Of a stretch of DNA of 64,000 bases, positions 12,690 through 23,397 are shown piece after piece. The stretch is from Selaginella moellendorffii. Lineage: Eukaryota > Streptophyta > Lycopodiopsida > Selaginellales > Selaginellaceae. Location: NCBI RefSeq assembly GCF_000143415.4, contig NW_003314284.1:1807715-1871714 (forward strand), written 5' to 3'. Position 1 is the stretch's first letter; each line of letters opens with the position of its first letter. The notes under the pieces are model-generated. The model was not told the origin of the DNA, ran no database searches, and was given only the letters and a program-made list of their open reading frames with translations. Both the position numbers and the translations under genes were made by a program.

Positions 12690-14516
12690 TCACTGTTTGT
12701 AAGAGTGGAGGTCCGCCTTCTCGTAGATGTTTGAGAGAAGAACATAGGCGGCACCGTGCCGCGCGTCCAGCTTCACGGCATTGTCAGCGGCATTTCTTCC
12801 AAGCTCGACCATGCTCTTCTCGCAGCCATGGCTCGACGCCGAGCACGCCGCCGCGAGCAAGCGCCTCCACTCGACGAGCTCCGGGAGGAACGGCATGTTG
12901 GCGACGAGATCCCGCGCGTCACTCAGGTGTCCCGCGCGGCACAGCACGTCCGCCACGCACGAGTAGCTCTGCCTCGTCGGCGTCACGCCGTGATCCATCA
13001 CCATGGACACAAAGCATCTCTTCCCGCGATCAAACACGCCGCCGTAGCTGCATCCCACCATGACGCACACGAAGGTGGCCTCGTCCGGCTGGAGCCCCTC
13101 GCGTTGCATCTCGTGGAACAGCTCCAGCGCGTCGCGCGGCTCGCCCTTTTGCGAGCACGCCGCGATGATCGCGTTCCACGAGATGGAGTCGCGGGCTGGG
13201 ATGCTGTGAAAGACTTCTTTCGCGTGCTTGAGGAGGCCCTTGTGAGCGTAGGCCGAGAGGAGAGTGTTCCACGCCGCGGTATCCCACTGTGGCATCGCGT
13301 AGAACAGGCTCAAGGCCTCGCCAAGCTCGCCGCTCCGAGCATACGCCGAGATCATGGCGGACACCGGGACGACGCTGAGCTCCGGCATTCTTGCAAGAAG
13401 ATCCCGAGCTTCGTCCACAAGGTCGTGCTGCGCGTATGCAGTGAGCATGGCTGACCACGAAACCAAGCTCCAACACGGCATTGTGTCAAACAAGTGCTTA
13501 CACTGCTCTATCATCCCCGCTCGGGCATACGCGGTGAGCACCACGGTCCAAGAGATCACGTGTCGCTCCGGCATTCTCTCGTAGAGTTCTCTCGTCTCCT
13601 TTAGAGATCCATACTGCGCACACCCGGCCAGCATTGAGTTCCACGCAAAATGGTTTTTTTCCTTCATCTCGTGGAAGATCTTCCTGGCCTTGTCGAGCTC
13701 CCCGGCTTGAATGTACACGTCCAGCATCGCAGTCCACGAAACGGTGTCCCACTCGGGCATGGACGCGAAGACCAGCTCGGCCTTGCGAGAGAGGCCGTTT
13801 TGTGAGAGGCCGGCAAGCAGCGCGGTCCATGAGATCACGTCTCGCTCGGCCATCCCGTGGAACAAGTGTTCGGCCTTTTCCAAATGCCCGTTCTGGGCAT
13901 ATGCAGTGATCATGGCATTTAAGCAAGCAACGTCGTGCTCGGGCATGCAGTTAAACAACGCACTTGCTTTCTCAAGACTACTCTTGTGAGAAAATCCGAC
14001 CACCATTACCGTCCAGGTGATCAGATTTTTCTCGGCCATGGTCATAAACAAAAGTTGAGCATCATACAAATGCCCGTTTTGGGCAAATGCTGCAAGCATA
14101 GTGTTGAGTGCCATAAGATCCCACCGCGGCATTCGATCAAAGACATCCTTCGCGGCCTGCCAGCCCCCAGCTTTGCAATACGCAGTGAGCATTGCGTTCC
14201 ACGACTCGGGATTTCTCTCGGGCATTGTATCGAAGAACTTCTTGGCGAGATCGAGATGCCCGTTTCTTGCGTAGGCCGATTGCATCAAGGCCCAGGAGAA
14301 CGCGTTCTTGTGGGGAATGGAGTCGAATATGATGCGCGCTTGCTGGACACTGCCGCATCGACTATACATTTGGATGAGCGTGTTGGAGAGAAAGAGAGAA
14401 TTGTGAGACGAGGGCGAGAGAAGACGAGAGGGAATTCTCGAGTGGACGCTCTTGGCTTGAGGGAGACTCTTGCAGGATTTTATGAGAGTGATATAGTCCT
14501 GGAAAGTGGCTTCCAT
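12690..14516 (-). CDS. Pentatricopeptide repeat protein, S-type repeats
   Basis: Intronless gene of 608 residues starting MEATFQDYITLIKSCKSL. It contains about 14 consecutive 31-residue repeats of the S type, such as ISWTALLAGLSQNGLSRKAE and VSWSAMLTAYAQHDLVDEAR, then one L-like repeat (GLQPDEATFVCVMVGCSYGG) and a partial E region (LPELVEWRRLLAAACSAS) ending NIYEKADLHSYKQ. There is no DYW deaminase domain. PPR proteins bind organellar RNA one base per repeat, using residues 5 and 35. In lycophytes many assist C-to-U editing. The stop is 50 bases downstream of the kinesin stop-to-start gap: the kinesin gene ends at 14567 on the same strand. Function in a specific editing or processing event is unknown. 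Confidence 0.92.
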   Translation of the reverse strand: MEATFQDYITLIKSCKSLPQAKSVHSRIPSRLLSPSSHNSLFLSNTLIQMYSRCGSVQQARIIFDSIPHKNAFSWALMQSAYARNGHLDLAKKFFDTMPERNPESWNAMLTAYCKAGGWQAAKDVFDRMPRWDLMALNTMLAAFAQNGHLYDAQLLFMTMAEKNLITWTVMVVGFSHKSSLEKASALFNCMPEHDVACLNAMITAYAQNGHLEKAEHLFHGMAERDVISWTALLAGLSQNGLSRKAELVFASMPEWDTVSWTAMLDVYIQAGELDKARKIFHEMKEKNHFAWNSMLAGCAQYGSLKETRELYERMPERHVISWTVVLTAYARAGMIEQCKHLFDTMPCWSLVSWSAMLTAYAQHDLVDEARDLLARMPELSVVPVSAMISAYARSGELGEALSLFYAMPQWDTAAWNTLLSAYAHKGLLKHAKEVFHSIPARDSISWNAIIAACSQKGEPRDALELFHEMQREGLQPDEATFVCVMVGCSYGGVFDRGKRCFVSMVMDHGVTPTRQSYSCVADVLCRAGHLSDARDLVANMPFLPELVEWRRLLAAACSASSHGCEKSMVELGRNAADNAVKLDARHGAAYVLLSNIYEKADLHSYKQ

Positions 14517-14566
14517 GGAGCACCCATGTAGAACGCTTCACATAATAGTACATTACACTGATATTA

Positions 14567-17141
14567 TCAGTGCTTCATGCTTAAAACTTGACGAACAACG
14601 CTTCCTTGGAAAAGCTTCTCAGCCTGAAAGAAAATCCACAGCAAAAGCTTTAACGTAGAAAAAGACAGGGAAAGATTTATTCACTTACTTGCTTTGCACT
14701 GAGTCCAATTTTTTGAAGATCTCTAAGCTGGAATACACAATGTTAATCGTTGAGCGATGAGAAAAAATGTTACACACTTACTTGGTTGAAAGGAGCTTCA
14801 CAATTAGCTTCACGGAGCTTCAATATAGCATCTGCACGCTTCTTTCCAACACCCTGTACATTAATCAAATTATTTTCCTCGTCAAGAAATAAAGGATGTA
14901 CCTTGAGTGATAGCAAATCTTCTGTAGTTCCAGTGTTGAGAATATCAAGGTATTCTTTCAAAAGAGCTCCCTGCGAAAGCAAGCACCACCAAATCGATAC
15001 GAAACTAATCAGAAGAACTCATATTCTCACCTGTAAATCGCGACTGTTGTTGGTAAATCGTTCAACAGCAGTCCAGCCACAATTTGAGATTTGTTGAACA
15101 TCGTCATATCTCGGTGTACAAGGTTCCAAGCTTGTTTGAGGAGTGAAGTTGATTGGTAGAGGTGTCAGTGCTTCTCTCAGAGAGCTCCCGAGGTTCCGAA
15201 GCATTGAGCTCAAGGGCGGGGAATTGGAGGGAACAAAAGTTTTTTCTTGTGGTGTACATTGCATATCGTCTTCCTGACTTGTGATGCTCGTCAACTCTGT
15301 ACACACTGTTGAGTAGATAAATAAATAGCCAGCAGCGAATACCTTGACGAACGTTTGCTTCTTTCGCAAAGGGAGAGCACGAATTTGTTTCTAATGACGA
15401 GCACACTTCCTCTGCCTCCTCTGGCTTTTCTTTAGGATCAGTGTTGGTTTCCTGCCCATTCTCTAGTGCTGGCACGTCCTGCAGAGAAACATGATTCGTT
15501 ATGCGGGATATTACACATTAAACTTACTTCAACAATTGAGAAGATTGCTGACTCACGGTAGGATGTCTCGGTCCTGGAACTATTAAACTCGTCAGAAAGA
15601 AAACAAAAATTAACCATATCATTCCGTACCTAGAACAAGAAGAAGACCCAGCTTGAACTCTTTTCAATGTGAGCCGCTGTCCAAACCGAGAAGGAGACTT
15701 GCTCGAAGGCTTATTCTGCACCGGGCTTGAAAGTTTCAAGGGAGAGTTGACAAGAGATTTCCTTGCAGGTTTAAATTTTGAATCTGTGTCGACTGGCGAT
15801 TCAATACTGTCAGGATTTGCAATCTGCCTTGATCTTACTGCCAGACGCAACGTCTGTGCCGCTTCCATGTAAGACCCAGGACTCTGTCGCAAGAAACATT
15901 CTTAGCATAAACTTGTGATACAATAGAATCACATACCAGGCAAGCAATCATTAGCGCGCAACTCGTTCCACCTAGGGAATCCTGTAAAATGCGAGTTAGC
16001 TTGCTGTCTCGATATGGCACCCTCTTTTCGTTCGCATTCAAAGCGTTGATCACGTTCGATAAAACGAAGAGCGATTGATTGATCCTGCCGCTTTCAACAA
16101 GGCGAATGCCATCAGTACCTGACCGTCGCGTGTCCTCGTTTCCTACAAACAAAATAAGTATTCAAGAAAGAACCTTGAAGAAAATAGCATCAACGAACCT
16201 GCAAGATCTATGAGGCTCAGCTTTCCAACCAACGGCAAAGTCGTGTTTTCTTCGTCAGTGTTTGTCACAGTCACCACCAACACACTGTGACTGCGGCTGG
16301 AAGCGGCGTTTAGTCCGGTGACACCAATCTTTCGGTTCGAGCAACCTCTTGCAAACAGATCTTGAAATTCTTTCAACGATTTTACTTGAACCTGCAAATG
16401 TAGAAAAGGCGAATATTGTCACAAAAACGAAATTTGTAGAAAACTTCTGCACCTGAGCAAGCCCCCGAAGCTGGATATTACCATCACTGTCTTCTAGAAT
16501 AGGTAGTTCACCCGACTTTGGCTCCAGGAGATCGTAGCAACGCTCCATGTAAAGCTCGTAGTAGGAAAGCTCGATTTTGCATTTAGCATCACGCTCGGCC
16601 AAGGACAGGATATGCATCAGTCCCAGAACCATGAGACCGGGATTTTGTTCTTCTCCCTGAAAAGCATCCAGTTAGCGCAAAGAAAAGATTTACAAGCATG
16701 ATCCACCTGCATCGTGTAGGTTTTTCCGCTTCCAGTAGCTCCATAGGCAAAGACTGTGGCATTGCAACCACAAAAGAGCAGCGGTATCACTGGTTCCACC
16801 TCGGCTTTGAAAATTTCGGCGAGATCATCCGACTCTCCATAGCAGCAATCCAGCTTGAAAGATTCAATTTGACTGCTAGTAGAATGAATTCAGTCAGTCG
16901 GGGAGGAAATGGAGAGAATCACTTACGTGGTTTTCTCGTCACAGATCTCGATGGTGTCCTCGCTCTTGCGGACGCATTGATTCCTCTCGGCCTCGTCCAA
17001 ACAGAAAGGGCGTAGTCTAGACACAACACGAACCTTGGAGCGCCGGGGCTTCATTGGCGATGCCGTGACGGGCGTCTTCCTCATGGGCGAGATCACTCCA
17101 AGGCGCGATCGCCGCGGCGTAGAGACTCGAGGGCTCAGCAT
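14567..17141 (-). CDS. Kinesin-10 family motor (KIF22/Kid-like)
   Basis: Multi-exon gene starting [15 protein letters not shown] at 17141. An N-terminal basic, proline-rich head is followed by the motor domain: [10 protein letters not shown], the P-loop [11 protein letters not shown], switch I NAASSRSH, switch II LIDLAG and the [16 protein letters not shown] stretch, all intact. After a neck and a long low-complexity, serine/proline-rich tail, the C-terminus carries a helix-hairpin-helix, [19 protein letters not shown] then [10 protein letters not shown], ending [11 protein letters not shown] motor with a C-terminal HhH DNA-binding motif is the hallmark of kinesin-10 (Kid/KIF22), which pushes chromosome arms during mitosis. 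Plant members also work at the spindle or phragmoplast. At least ten exons with introns of 40-90 bases; the splices I checked keep frame. Confidence 0.93.
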
Positions 17142-17815
17142 TGCTGCTAGGGAGCTTCAACCTAAAGCCCAAATCTCTCAGAGACGTTGGAAGAAATAGC
17201 CACGTCAGGCACTTGCGTGGCATTATTTTGAAAATCCCGCCATGCTAATGTTGTAAGCCCTAGCGACGAGGACCATGTAAGCCCTAGCGGTGAGGAGCGC
17301 CTTCGAATGTATGGAAGGATTTTACGCGGCAGAGCAGGATTCCCGAGATTTTGAGCAGCGATCACAGGTTAGAGTGATTTGATTCGACTCAATCGCAGAC
17401 AGCCTTGGTACTTGCCGATGCGGTCTACTTGAAGGTCGAAACTCTCAAGGTATGTTCCTGGATCCTGGAACTCGTAGTTTTTTTCACTAGATTCTTAGTC
17501 GCGAAGCAGCTTAAGAAAAATGCGAGAAGCTTGGAAGAATAGAGAGAGAACGTTTATAGCACACAATCTTATTGATCCAAGGTTGCCTTTTGCTTCTTGT
17601 CTAACGCGTGATACTTGTGAATGCAGACTCGATGTCGAGATCCGTGAGCTTCGAGCCAAGGCTGCTACTAAGTCCCCAAGCTACAAGTCTACTCGGGTTT
17701 CTCGCTGGAAACACTTACTAGCGATTCAAGGTATGAGTCTCGACTACGCAACCATCATTTAATCTCCTGCTCTTTGTTGACCGGAACAGAAACTGAACCA
17801 TCATCTTCGATTCCG
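17142..17815 (+). other. Intergenic region with a possible orphan spliced fragment
   Basis: This gap lies between the start of the kinesin gene and the stop of the CBM20 gene. On the plus strand, a stretch near 17398-17451 reads QTALVLADAVYLKVETLK up to a GT donor. A second stretch after an AG at 17626 reads EIRELRAKAATKSPSYKSTR and SRWKHLLAIQ up to a GTATGA donor at about 17731. Their phases do not join cleanly, so this may be a relic or non-coding transcript. Two copies of GTAAGCCCTAGCG lie near 17253 and 17278. Confidence 0.3.
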
Positions 17816-19111
17816 TCAGGCTGACCAATTTTCAGCTTGGTGGTCTGTTTTCGTTCCTGTAGCTGGCTGAGCCTCGAACTTGAAGCTTTTGAATCCTTTT
17901 GAGTCTTCTGGTACGTCGCTCGTACACTCTGGCTGGGGAGTAACCACAGCTAGAGAAGCTGAGTGTCCCTCCTCTTCCTCAGAACTTTCTGATGAGGTGT
18001 CCTTTGAACTTTCAGAATCTGGAGATTCATCTTCTTCCATATTGTCAAAAGTAACCACCGATTTCTTTCCTTGATTCGTCGACTGTTCATCTTTGCTTCC
18101 TTTTTCCGGCTCGGATTCTTCTGCTACTTTAGCCGCAGCACCTGCCTCCTCTTTCTCGACAATACCTGTTCCGTCAACTCCTTTACCTCCTGCTGTTTTG
18201 TCCAGCTCTGGAACATTTTCCCCTGCTTTGTCAAGAGCTTCGTTTACCAGTTTTGAGACTGTGTCAGCTGCTGCGTCTAGAACGTCCTCGACAACTGCAG
18301 AAGCAGTTGATTCCTCTAGAATGTCCTCCACCAGCTTTGAAAGAGTTTCGGGTGCGTCACCTGTTTCTAACGAGGGGCCCGTTTCCGTGCTTTCCCAGCT
18401 TTCAGAGACTATCAAAGGCGACTCGGCGTCGTCTGTCTTGAAAATTCGATTTGGACCAGGTTGCCATTCAGGTACTGCTTTCTTGCTTGTAAGGACGAAC
18501 TTGTACTCGTATTGTTCTCCGACAGGCAGATCCTAGATCATATCATCAGGCTGTCAGCTGCTCCGCAATTCACCCCACAAACTCACTACGACTTACTATT
18601 TGGCACTTCCAGACGTGATCTTCGGACCAGTCCATAGAAACACCCGCTGCTGGATCCCATGCTCCCAGTAAAGGGCTCGCACCAACAACAGCAAACCGCT
18701 CGCCATAGTCGCATTTTTTTTGCAACATAAAGGTCGTGGTGACCATCGGCATCACTTCTTCTACAAGGACAGGTCAGGACGTCATTAAACAGTTTCTAGC
18801 TCTCCGATAACTCACCCGACTCTTCGACAGCGGCATCATCCGATTCCTACAGTGATTGACGACAGCAGCACTATCAGAACGGAGATTTCGCAAAGGCTGA
18901 AACTTACGGAAGCAGTAGTGAGGACGAGGCGAGCAGCCCGTGGGGCTAGCACTCTAGCAGCTTTCCGGTGCCGTAAGATTCTTCGCTCGAAGCATGAGCA
19001 TTGCAAAAACCCCTGGCGAGAGTCCCTCGAGCCAGAGACGGCACCTCCGACTAACTGCTGCCACACTAGAGGGCGGTGGGAGACACCCAATGCTGCTGCG
19101 AATTTCTCCAT
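17816..19111 (-). CDS. CBM20 starch-binding-domain protein, probably plastid
   Basis: Four exons on the minus strand starting MEKFAAALGVSHRPLVWQQL. The first 70 residues are rich in Arg, Ser and Ala with few acids, as in a chloroplast transit peptide. The CBM20 domain follows: TTTFMLQKKCDYGERFAVVG, LLGAWDP, SEDHVWKCQI, then LPVGEQYEYKFVL and WQPGPNRIF. The conserved tryptophans and the LGxWdP turn are present. The last 200 residues are acidic, with heptad-like LVEDILEE and VVEDVLDA segments and a Ser/Glu-rich stretch (SESSKDTSSESSEEEE). Standalone CBM20 proteins with long tails are known in plants, and binding to starch granules is the expected role. The acidic tail may bind a partner. A different start further upstream is possible but the Met at 19111 begins the basic leader. 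Confidence 0.82.
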
Positions 19112-19619
19112 TCCCGATCCAGGTACTTGGCCGCTCTCCTGTTTCTTACCTGGGATTCCCGACTTTGTGATAGAACGCAATCTGATGGTCACTGTTTTTC
19201 TGGCTTAACGCTGGAGTTACATTACTACGACAAGTGTCCCGGCAATGAATTCACACCGTAGACGGAAGTGGGGGACAGCGCCACCCGTGAAAGTTTCGCC
19301 TGTAACACATGAATGAAATGCATCTTCAAAGGTAGGTGAGAAAAGATTCACTCTTTCTTGGTTAGTGGAAGGGCTGCTAGGACATTTGCTACAAACACTA
19401 GAGAATCTATTGATACTCATCCACTAACGCGGTTGATTTGATTGGCAGCACTCCACTGTCAAGTATGAACCGTATAAAATCGTACCCTCCACTATCTTAG
19501 CCGAAATCCATGGAAGAAATATTTTAGTCAAGCTTTCCAAAAGAGCAAACAGTTCATTCGCCAGCAATTTAAAGGTACGATGATTACATTTCATTTTTGT
19601 ACTCAGCAAGGGAAGAAAA
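19112..19619. promoter_or_regulatory. Shared upstream region of the CBM20 and GDU genes
   Basis: The CBM20 gene (minus) and the GLUTAMINE DUMPER gene (plus) diverge from this 508-base gap, which therefore should hold both promoters. I see no clear TATA box for either and no other gene. Confidence 0.4.
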
Positions 19620-19964
19620 ATGTCTCACAGATCGAATTGCTCCGGCATGGCTGCCTCGTCCGACGATGTCGTAAACGATCCGTGCCCGGTGCTGCAGTCT
19701 CCACTTCCATACTTGCTGGCCGGTCTCGTCGCGATGGTCGTTCTCGTCACGATCGCCTTGACGATACTCGCGTGGCCTCATCTCAGGCGCTACTACAGCT
19801 CCTCTCCCGCTGCTGCTACTGCTGCTGCTATGGAAGATCATTGCGACTGTGCAAAGCCACCGCCGACGATGAAGTATGATGAAAGTACCACAAGCTCCGA
19901 GAGGATCGTGGTGATAATGGCGGGCCAAAGCAAGCCAACACATATGGCTACTATTACCAGTTAA
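19620..19964 (+). CDS. GLUTAMINE DUMPER (GDU)-like membrane protein
   Basis: Intronless gene of 114 residues starting MSHRSNCSGMAASSDD. A single membrane helix follows the family signature SPLPYLLAGLVAMVVLVTIA, and the cytosolic tail carries the diagnostic VIMAG motif (ERIVVIMAGQSKPTHMA). Plant-specific GDU proteins have exactly this layout: short extracellular end, one helix, VIMAG box. They promote amino acid export and work with LOG2-type ubiquitin ligases. Length fits the family (about 100-160). The open frame on the opposite strand (19584-19943) is a shadow. The start context AAAAATG is good and no other ATG lies closely upstream in frame. Assignment is from motif memory, with no search. 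Confidence 0.88.
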   Translation: MSHRSNCSGMAASSDDVVNDPCPVLQSPLPYLLAGLVAMVVLVTIALTILAWPHLRRYYSSSPAAATAAAMEDHCDCAKPPPTMKYDESTTSSERIVVIMAGQSKPTHMATITS

Positions 19965-20144
19965 GTGCTTTCATCTTTCGTTTCGCCCGTCCCGCGAAGC
20001 TAGAGCTTTACAAACACAGCGGGCTTGGCATTTACTACGAGCAAGACTAGAAAGCGGCTTCTTTAAGTTTTCAGCAGCTCTTAGCACTCTGAGATTCATC
20101 ACCACGACAACTTGCAGAGAAAGAAAACGTGGAAAGGATCAAGA

Positions 20145-20270
20145 GGCAGTGGTGACACCAGGAAATCCATGGCATACAGGGAAACGTTGAGATATTTTAT
20201 GCGAACTGGCTTCCACAGTTCACTTACCGTAGTACTGGACCGTGTCGTGAAGAAAGTGGCGGAAGATTAA
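20145..20270 (-). pseudogene. Decayed partial copy of the bL25 last exon
   Basis: Segments here match the last exon of the neighbouring bL25 gene in the same orientation: ATCCATGGCATAC, ACGTTGAGAT, GCGAAC and a perfect 17-base ACCGTAGTACTGGACCG. Material in between is deleted or changed. It lies about 500 bases from the intact exon, so it looks like an old local tandem duplication that was lost. Confidence 0.6.
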
Positions 20271-20598
20271 TCAAAAACAAGACGCGGAACTTGCTCGACG
20301 TCTAGAGTCCGCTCAAACAGAGCAGTATGAGCCATCGAATCCTTTCCTGGTTAGCTCTAGATCGAGGCTGGTAGTGGCTGATGTCCGATTGGCAAAGGAG
20401 GAACTGACGTAAAGAGGATAGAATACACCAAAACGCTTGTTTGATTATATCATGTGAGATCCATCCCATCTTTTGATTGAGAAAGAAGTTTGATAGATCG
20501 AACTAAAGCAGTCTTTTACCGGTAGATCTTTCGCTGATAGCTTGCAAGGATCTCAGAAGATTAAGACAGGAAAGAAAAAAAAAAAAAAAACAGAAGTT

Positions 20599-21561
20599 TC
20601 ACGAGGCTGTGGCCACTCTGGTGGCCCTGGTTCCCACAATCTTGCAAACCGGCCACCGGGGATCCATGGCATACACCACGAGTCCGGGGGTGACGTTGAG
20701 ATCCTTGATGCGAACCGACTGCCCGGCCTCCAGATTGCTCAAGTCCACCTCGATATACTTTGGGATCAAGTCGGGAGCACCGTAGTACTGGACCGTTCTC
20801 CTGATCGTGTTGAGATATCCACCTGGGAAGAGAGAAGAGGAAGAAGATCAGAATCGGCCAAGAGAAAAAAAAAACAAGGAAGAAGAAGCGAAGAGGATCC
20901 ATCACCTTTGCGAATTCCCGGGCAGACATCGGCTCCGATGAACACCAGCGGTATGTCCACTCGCAGCCTCGCGTGAGGAGGAGCTCTAATGAAAGTCGCG
21001 TTGAGGACCTTGTCCGAAACAGCGTGTACGTGGATCTGGAAAGAACAAACCAAAACAATCGAGTGAGACAGCAACCAAGAGCAAAGCACACGCAAAGACG
21101 ATGAAGGAATGAATACCTACAAGACGAGGAAGAACTCTCTCCCGGGAGATGAGCTCTCCTTCCTTGGGATCCGGCTCGGTGCGCAGCTCCAGCGTGTAGA
21201 GCCGGCTCATGAAGAAGCTCTGGCCGAATTTCTTGAGCAGCAGGTTGAGCTTGTTGGAGTTGAGAACGAGGAGCTGCTTGTGGCCGCCCTGGTGCCCGTC
21301 CTCCTGGCTACACACAATGCCGGGGATGATGCCCTTGTTCCTCATCTTCATACACGCCCGCGTCCCGGATTCCACCCGCGGCGCCGCGTAGAGCACATCC
21401 AGCACTGCCTCCTGGGGGACGGGTACCTTTGCCAGCGGCGGAGCTGCCGATTCCTCCTCCGCCGCCAGCGCCGCTGTGGATTCGGAGTACCACCGGGTGA
21501 TCGCCGCCCATCTCCGCGCAATACACTCGCGCCTCCCCTGCGATCGCCATAGCGCTCGCAT
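20599..21561 (-). CDS. Ribosomal protein bL25, mitochondrial type
   Basis: Three exons on the minus strand starting MRALWRSQGRRECIARRWAA, an Arg-rich, acid-free leader typical of a mitochondrial presequence. The body matches the bL25/TL5/CTC family that binds 5S rRNA in the large subunit: the N-terminal L25 fold (KVPVPQEAVLDVLYAAPRVE, MRNKGIIPGIV), then IHVHAVSDKVLNATFI and the C-terminal TL5-like domain (RVDIPLVFIGADVCPGI, YIEVDLSNLEAGQSVRIKD). It ends RATRVATAS. Exon 1 most likely ends at a GTAGGT donor after LPRL, which keeps frame with IHVHAV. The gene is divergent from SerRS, so two translation genes share a promoter. A decayed copy of its last exon sits just downstream. Confidence 0.9.
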
Positions 21562-21670
21562 TTCCTCACCTCATCAACCCTAAAACCCAACGGTGAAGAT
21601 GGACGGCTAAGATTAACTCATAAAACAAAGCAATATGCTTATAACGTCTCGGGTTTTAGGGCTCTAGAGG
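21562..21670. promoter_or_regulatory. Bidirectional promoter between bL25 and SerRS with telo-box
   Basis: Only 109 bases separate the two divergent start codons. It holds AACCCTAAAACCCAA at 21576-21590, a telo-box (AAACCCTAA class) common in plant ribosomal and translation gene promoters, and a second GGTTTTAGGG just before the SerRS ATG. Co-regulation of the two genes is inferred. Confidence 0.7.
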
Positions 21671-23397
21671 ATGTTGGACATTAAGTTGCTGCGGGACGAT
21701 CCGGCGCTTGTCAAGGAATCGCAGCGGCGCCGTTTCCAACCTGAATCGGATGTCGATGATGTAATCGACCTGGATCGTCAATGGCGAACTGGTAAGCTGT
21801 TCCTCTCAAAACTTTCAGAGGTTTTACACTCTTTTTCCTAAAGCGCAATTCAACCTCGAGAAAAAGTCCGCCGATATCAACAAGATTGAGAAGGAGATCG
21901 CAAAACTTCTCCGGGTGAGTGCCTTTTCCTTGATCGAGTGCCGAACGACGCTGACTTTGGCTAGATCAGACAAACGGGGACTCCGCAAATCTGCTGGCGG
22001 AGAAGGGCGCCCTGGAGAATGAACATACTGAGCTAAAGCTGCGAGCTTCAAAGTTAAAGCTGGAGCTGGATTCCAAGTTGAAGTCTTTGGGCAACCTCGT
22101 GCACGATTCTGTGCCTGTCAGCTCAAACGAGGTAAGTTATAATTGTGTTATACTTGTAGAACAATAGTTCTCTCGACTGTCTTGTGATATTTGCAGAAGG
22201 ACAAGGTGGTTGTCACGAAATGGGGTGTACCTCGACAAGATCAAGAGGCTCTGGAAAATCATGTCAGTTTGTGTAAAAAGCTCGATGCGGTTGATGTTGA
22301 GCGGGGTAAGTTCGCGGAATTTATTTTGTCAAGTGGCGATCTCGAGCTGATGTTTAAGCTCTGTTTCTAGGTGCTGCGGTGGCAGGCCATCGAGGCTATT
22401 ATCTGTTGGACCCGGGGTTTGAGCTGAACATGGCGCTCGTTAACTTTGGGTTGAAGTTTCTGAAAGATCGTGGCTACAGAAAGATTCAGACGCCTACTTT
22501 AATGGACAAGGCTGTGATGAAATGCTGCGCACAGCTCTCCCAGTTCGACGAGGAGCTCTATGAAGTATGTTTGTTTCGAAACTTGCATAGCTGGTTGTTA
22601 AAGCGTTTGTGCGTTTGTGCAGCTCGCAGGGGAGGGGAAATATCTCATAGCCACTTCGGAACAGGCTCTCTGCGGCTATTTGAAGGATAAAAACGTGGCT
22701 CCAGAAAGTCTCCCCCTCCGGTATGTGGATATGTACTGTCTTTGGACTTGGACCGCTTCTTGAACGGTTTTGCAATGCAGATATGCTGGTTATTCTTCCT
22801 GCTTCCGTAAAGAAGCCGGAAGCCATGGCAAGGATACGCTGGGCATTTTCCGGGTTCACGAGTTTCAAAAGGTCGAGCAATTCTGTGTAACTGCTCCAGA
22901 GACATCCTGGGACATGCTAGAGGAGATGATAAAAACTTCTGAAGATTTCTACCAACAGGTACCAGAATTAAGAAGCTTCATGCGTTGGGACTTTGTGTAT
23001 AAGCATCCTTTGCTCTTTTGCAGCTGGGCTTACCTTACCAGGTTGTCAACGTTGTGTCTGGGGAGCTGAATGATGCTGCAGCGAAGAAGTATGATTTGGA
23101 GGCGTGGTTTCCTGCCGCGGGGAAATATGAGGAGCTGGTGTCCTGTTCCAACTGCACAGATTATCAAGCGAGGAGCCTGAATATCAAATCGGTACGCATG
23201 ATTTTTGCTTGCCTATAACTCTTGTTGATTCTTTGCAGGGGAAGAAGCTTGTGCACCTCTTAAACTGCACATTGGTAGCCACTCAACGAACCATGTGCTG
23301 TATCGTCGAAAATTATCAGACTCGAAATGGGGTACGTGTGCCTGAAGTTTTGCAGCCTTTCATGGATGGGACGACATTCCTTCCATTCCCCAAGTGA
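21671..23397 (+). CDS. Seryl-tRNA synthetase, cytosolic type
   Basis: Charges tRNA-Ser with serine. About ten exons starting [20 protein letters not shown]. The N-terminal antiparallel coiled-coil arm ([31 protein letters not shown]) is followed by the class II core: motif 1 region ([18 protein letters not shown]), TSEQALCGY, motif 2 [20 protein letters not shown] and motif 3 [20 protein letters not shown] with its arginine. Serine-site residues in [12 protein letters not shown] are present. It ends GTTFLPFPK. Introns are 50-80 bases and all junctions I checked keep frame. The usual C-terminal basic tail of eukaryotic cytosolic SerRS is absent, so organelle targeting or a shorter cytosolic form is possible, but there is no obvious transit peptide. 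Rearranged partial copies of this gene occur at 33722-34810 and 49440-49510. Confidence 0.95.

Noticed and set aside
12551-13454. Plus-strand Arg-rich frames across the PPR gene
   Set aside because: Shadows of the minus-strand PPR repeats.
19584-19943. 119-codon minus-strand frame
   Set aside because: Antisense of the GDU gene; lacks any motif, whereas the plus frame has the VIMAG signature.
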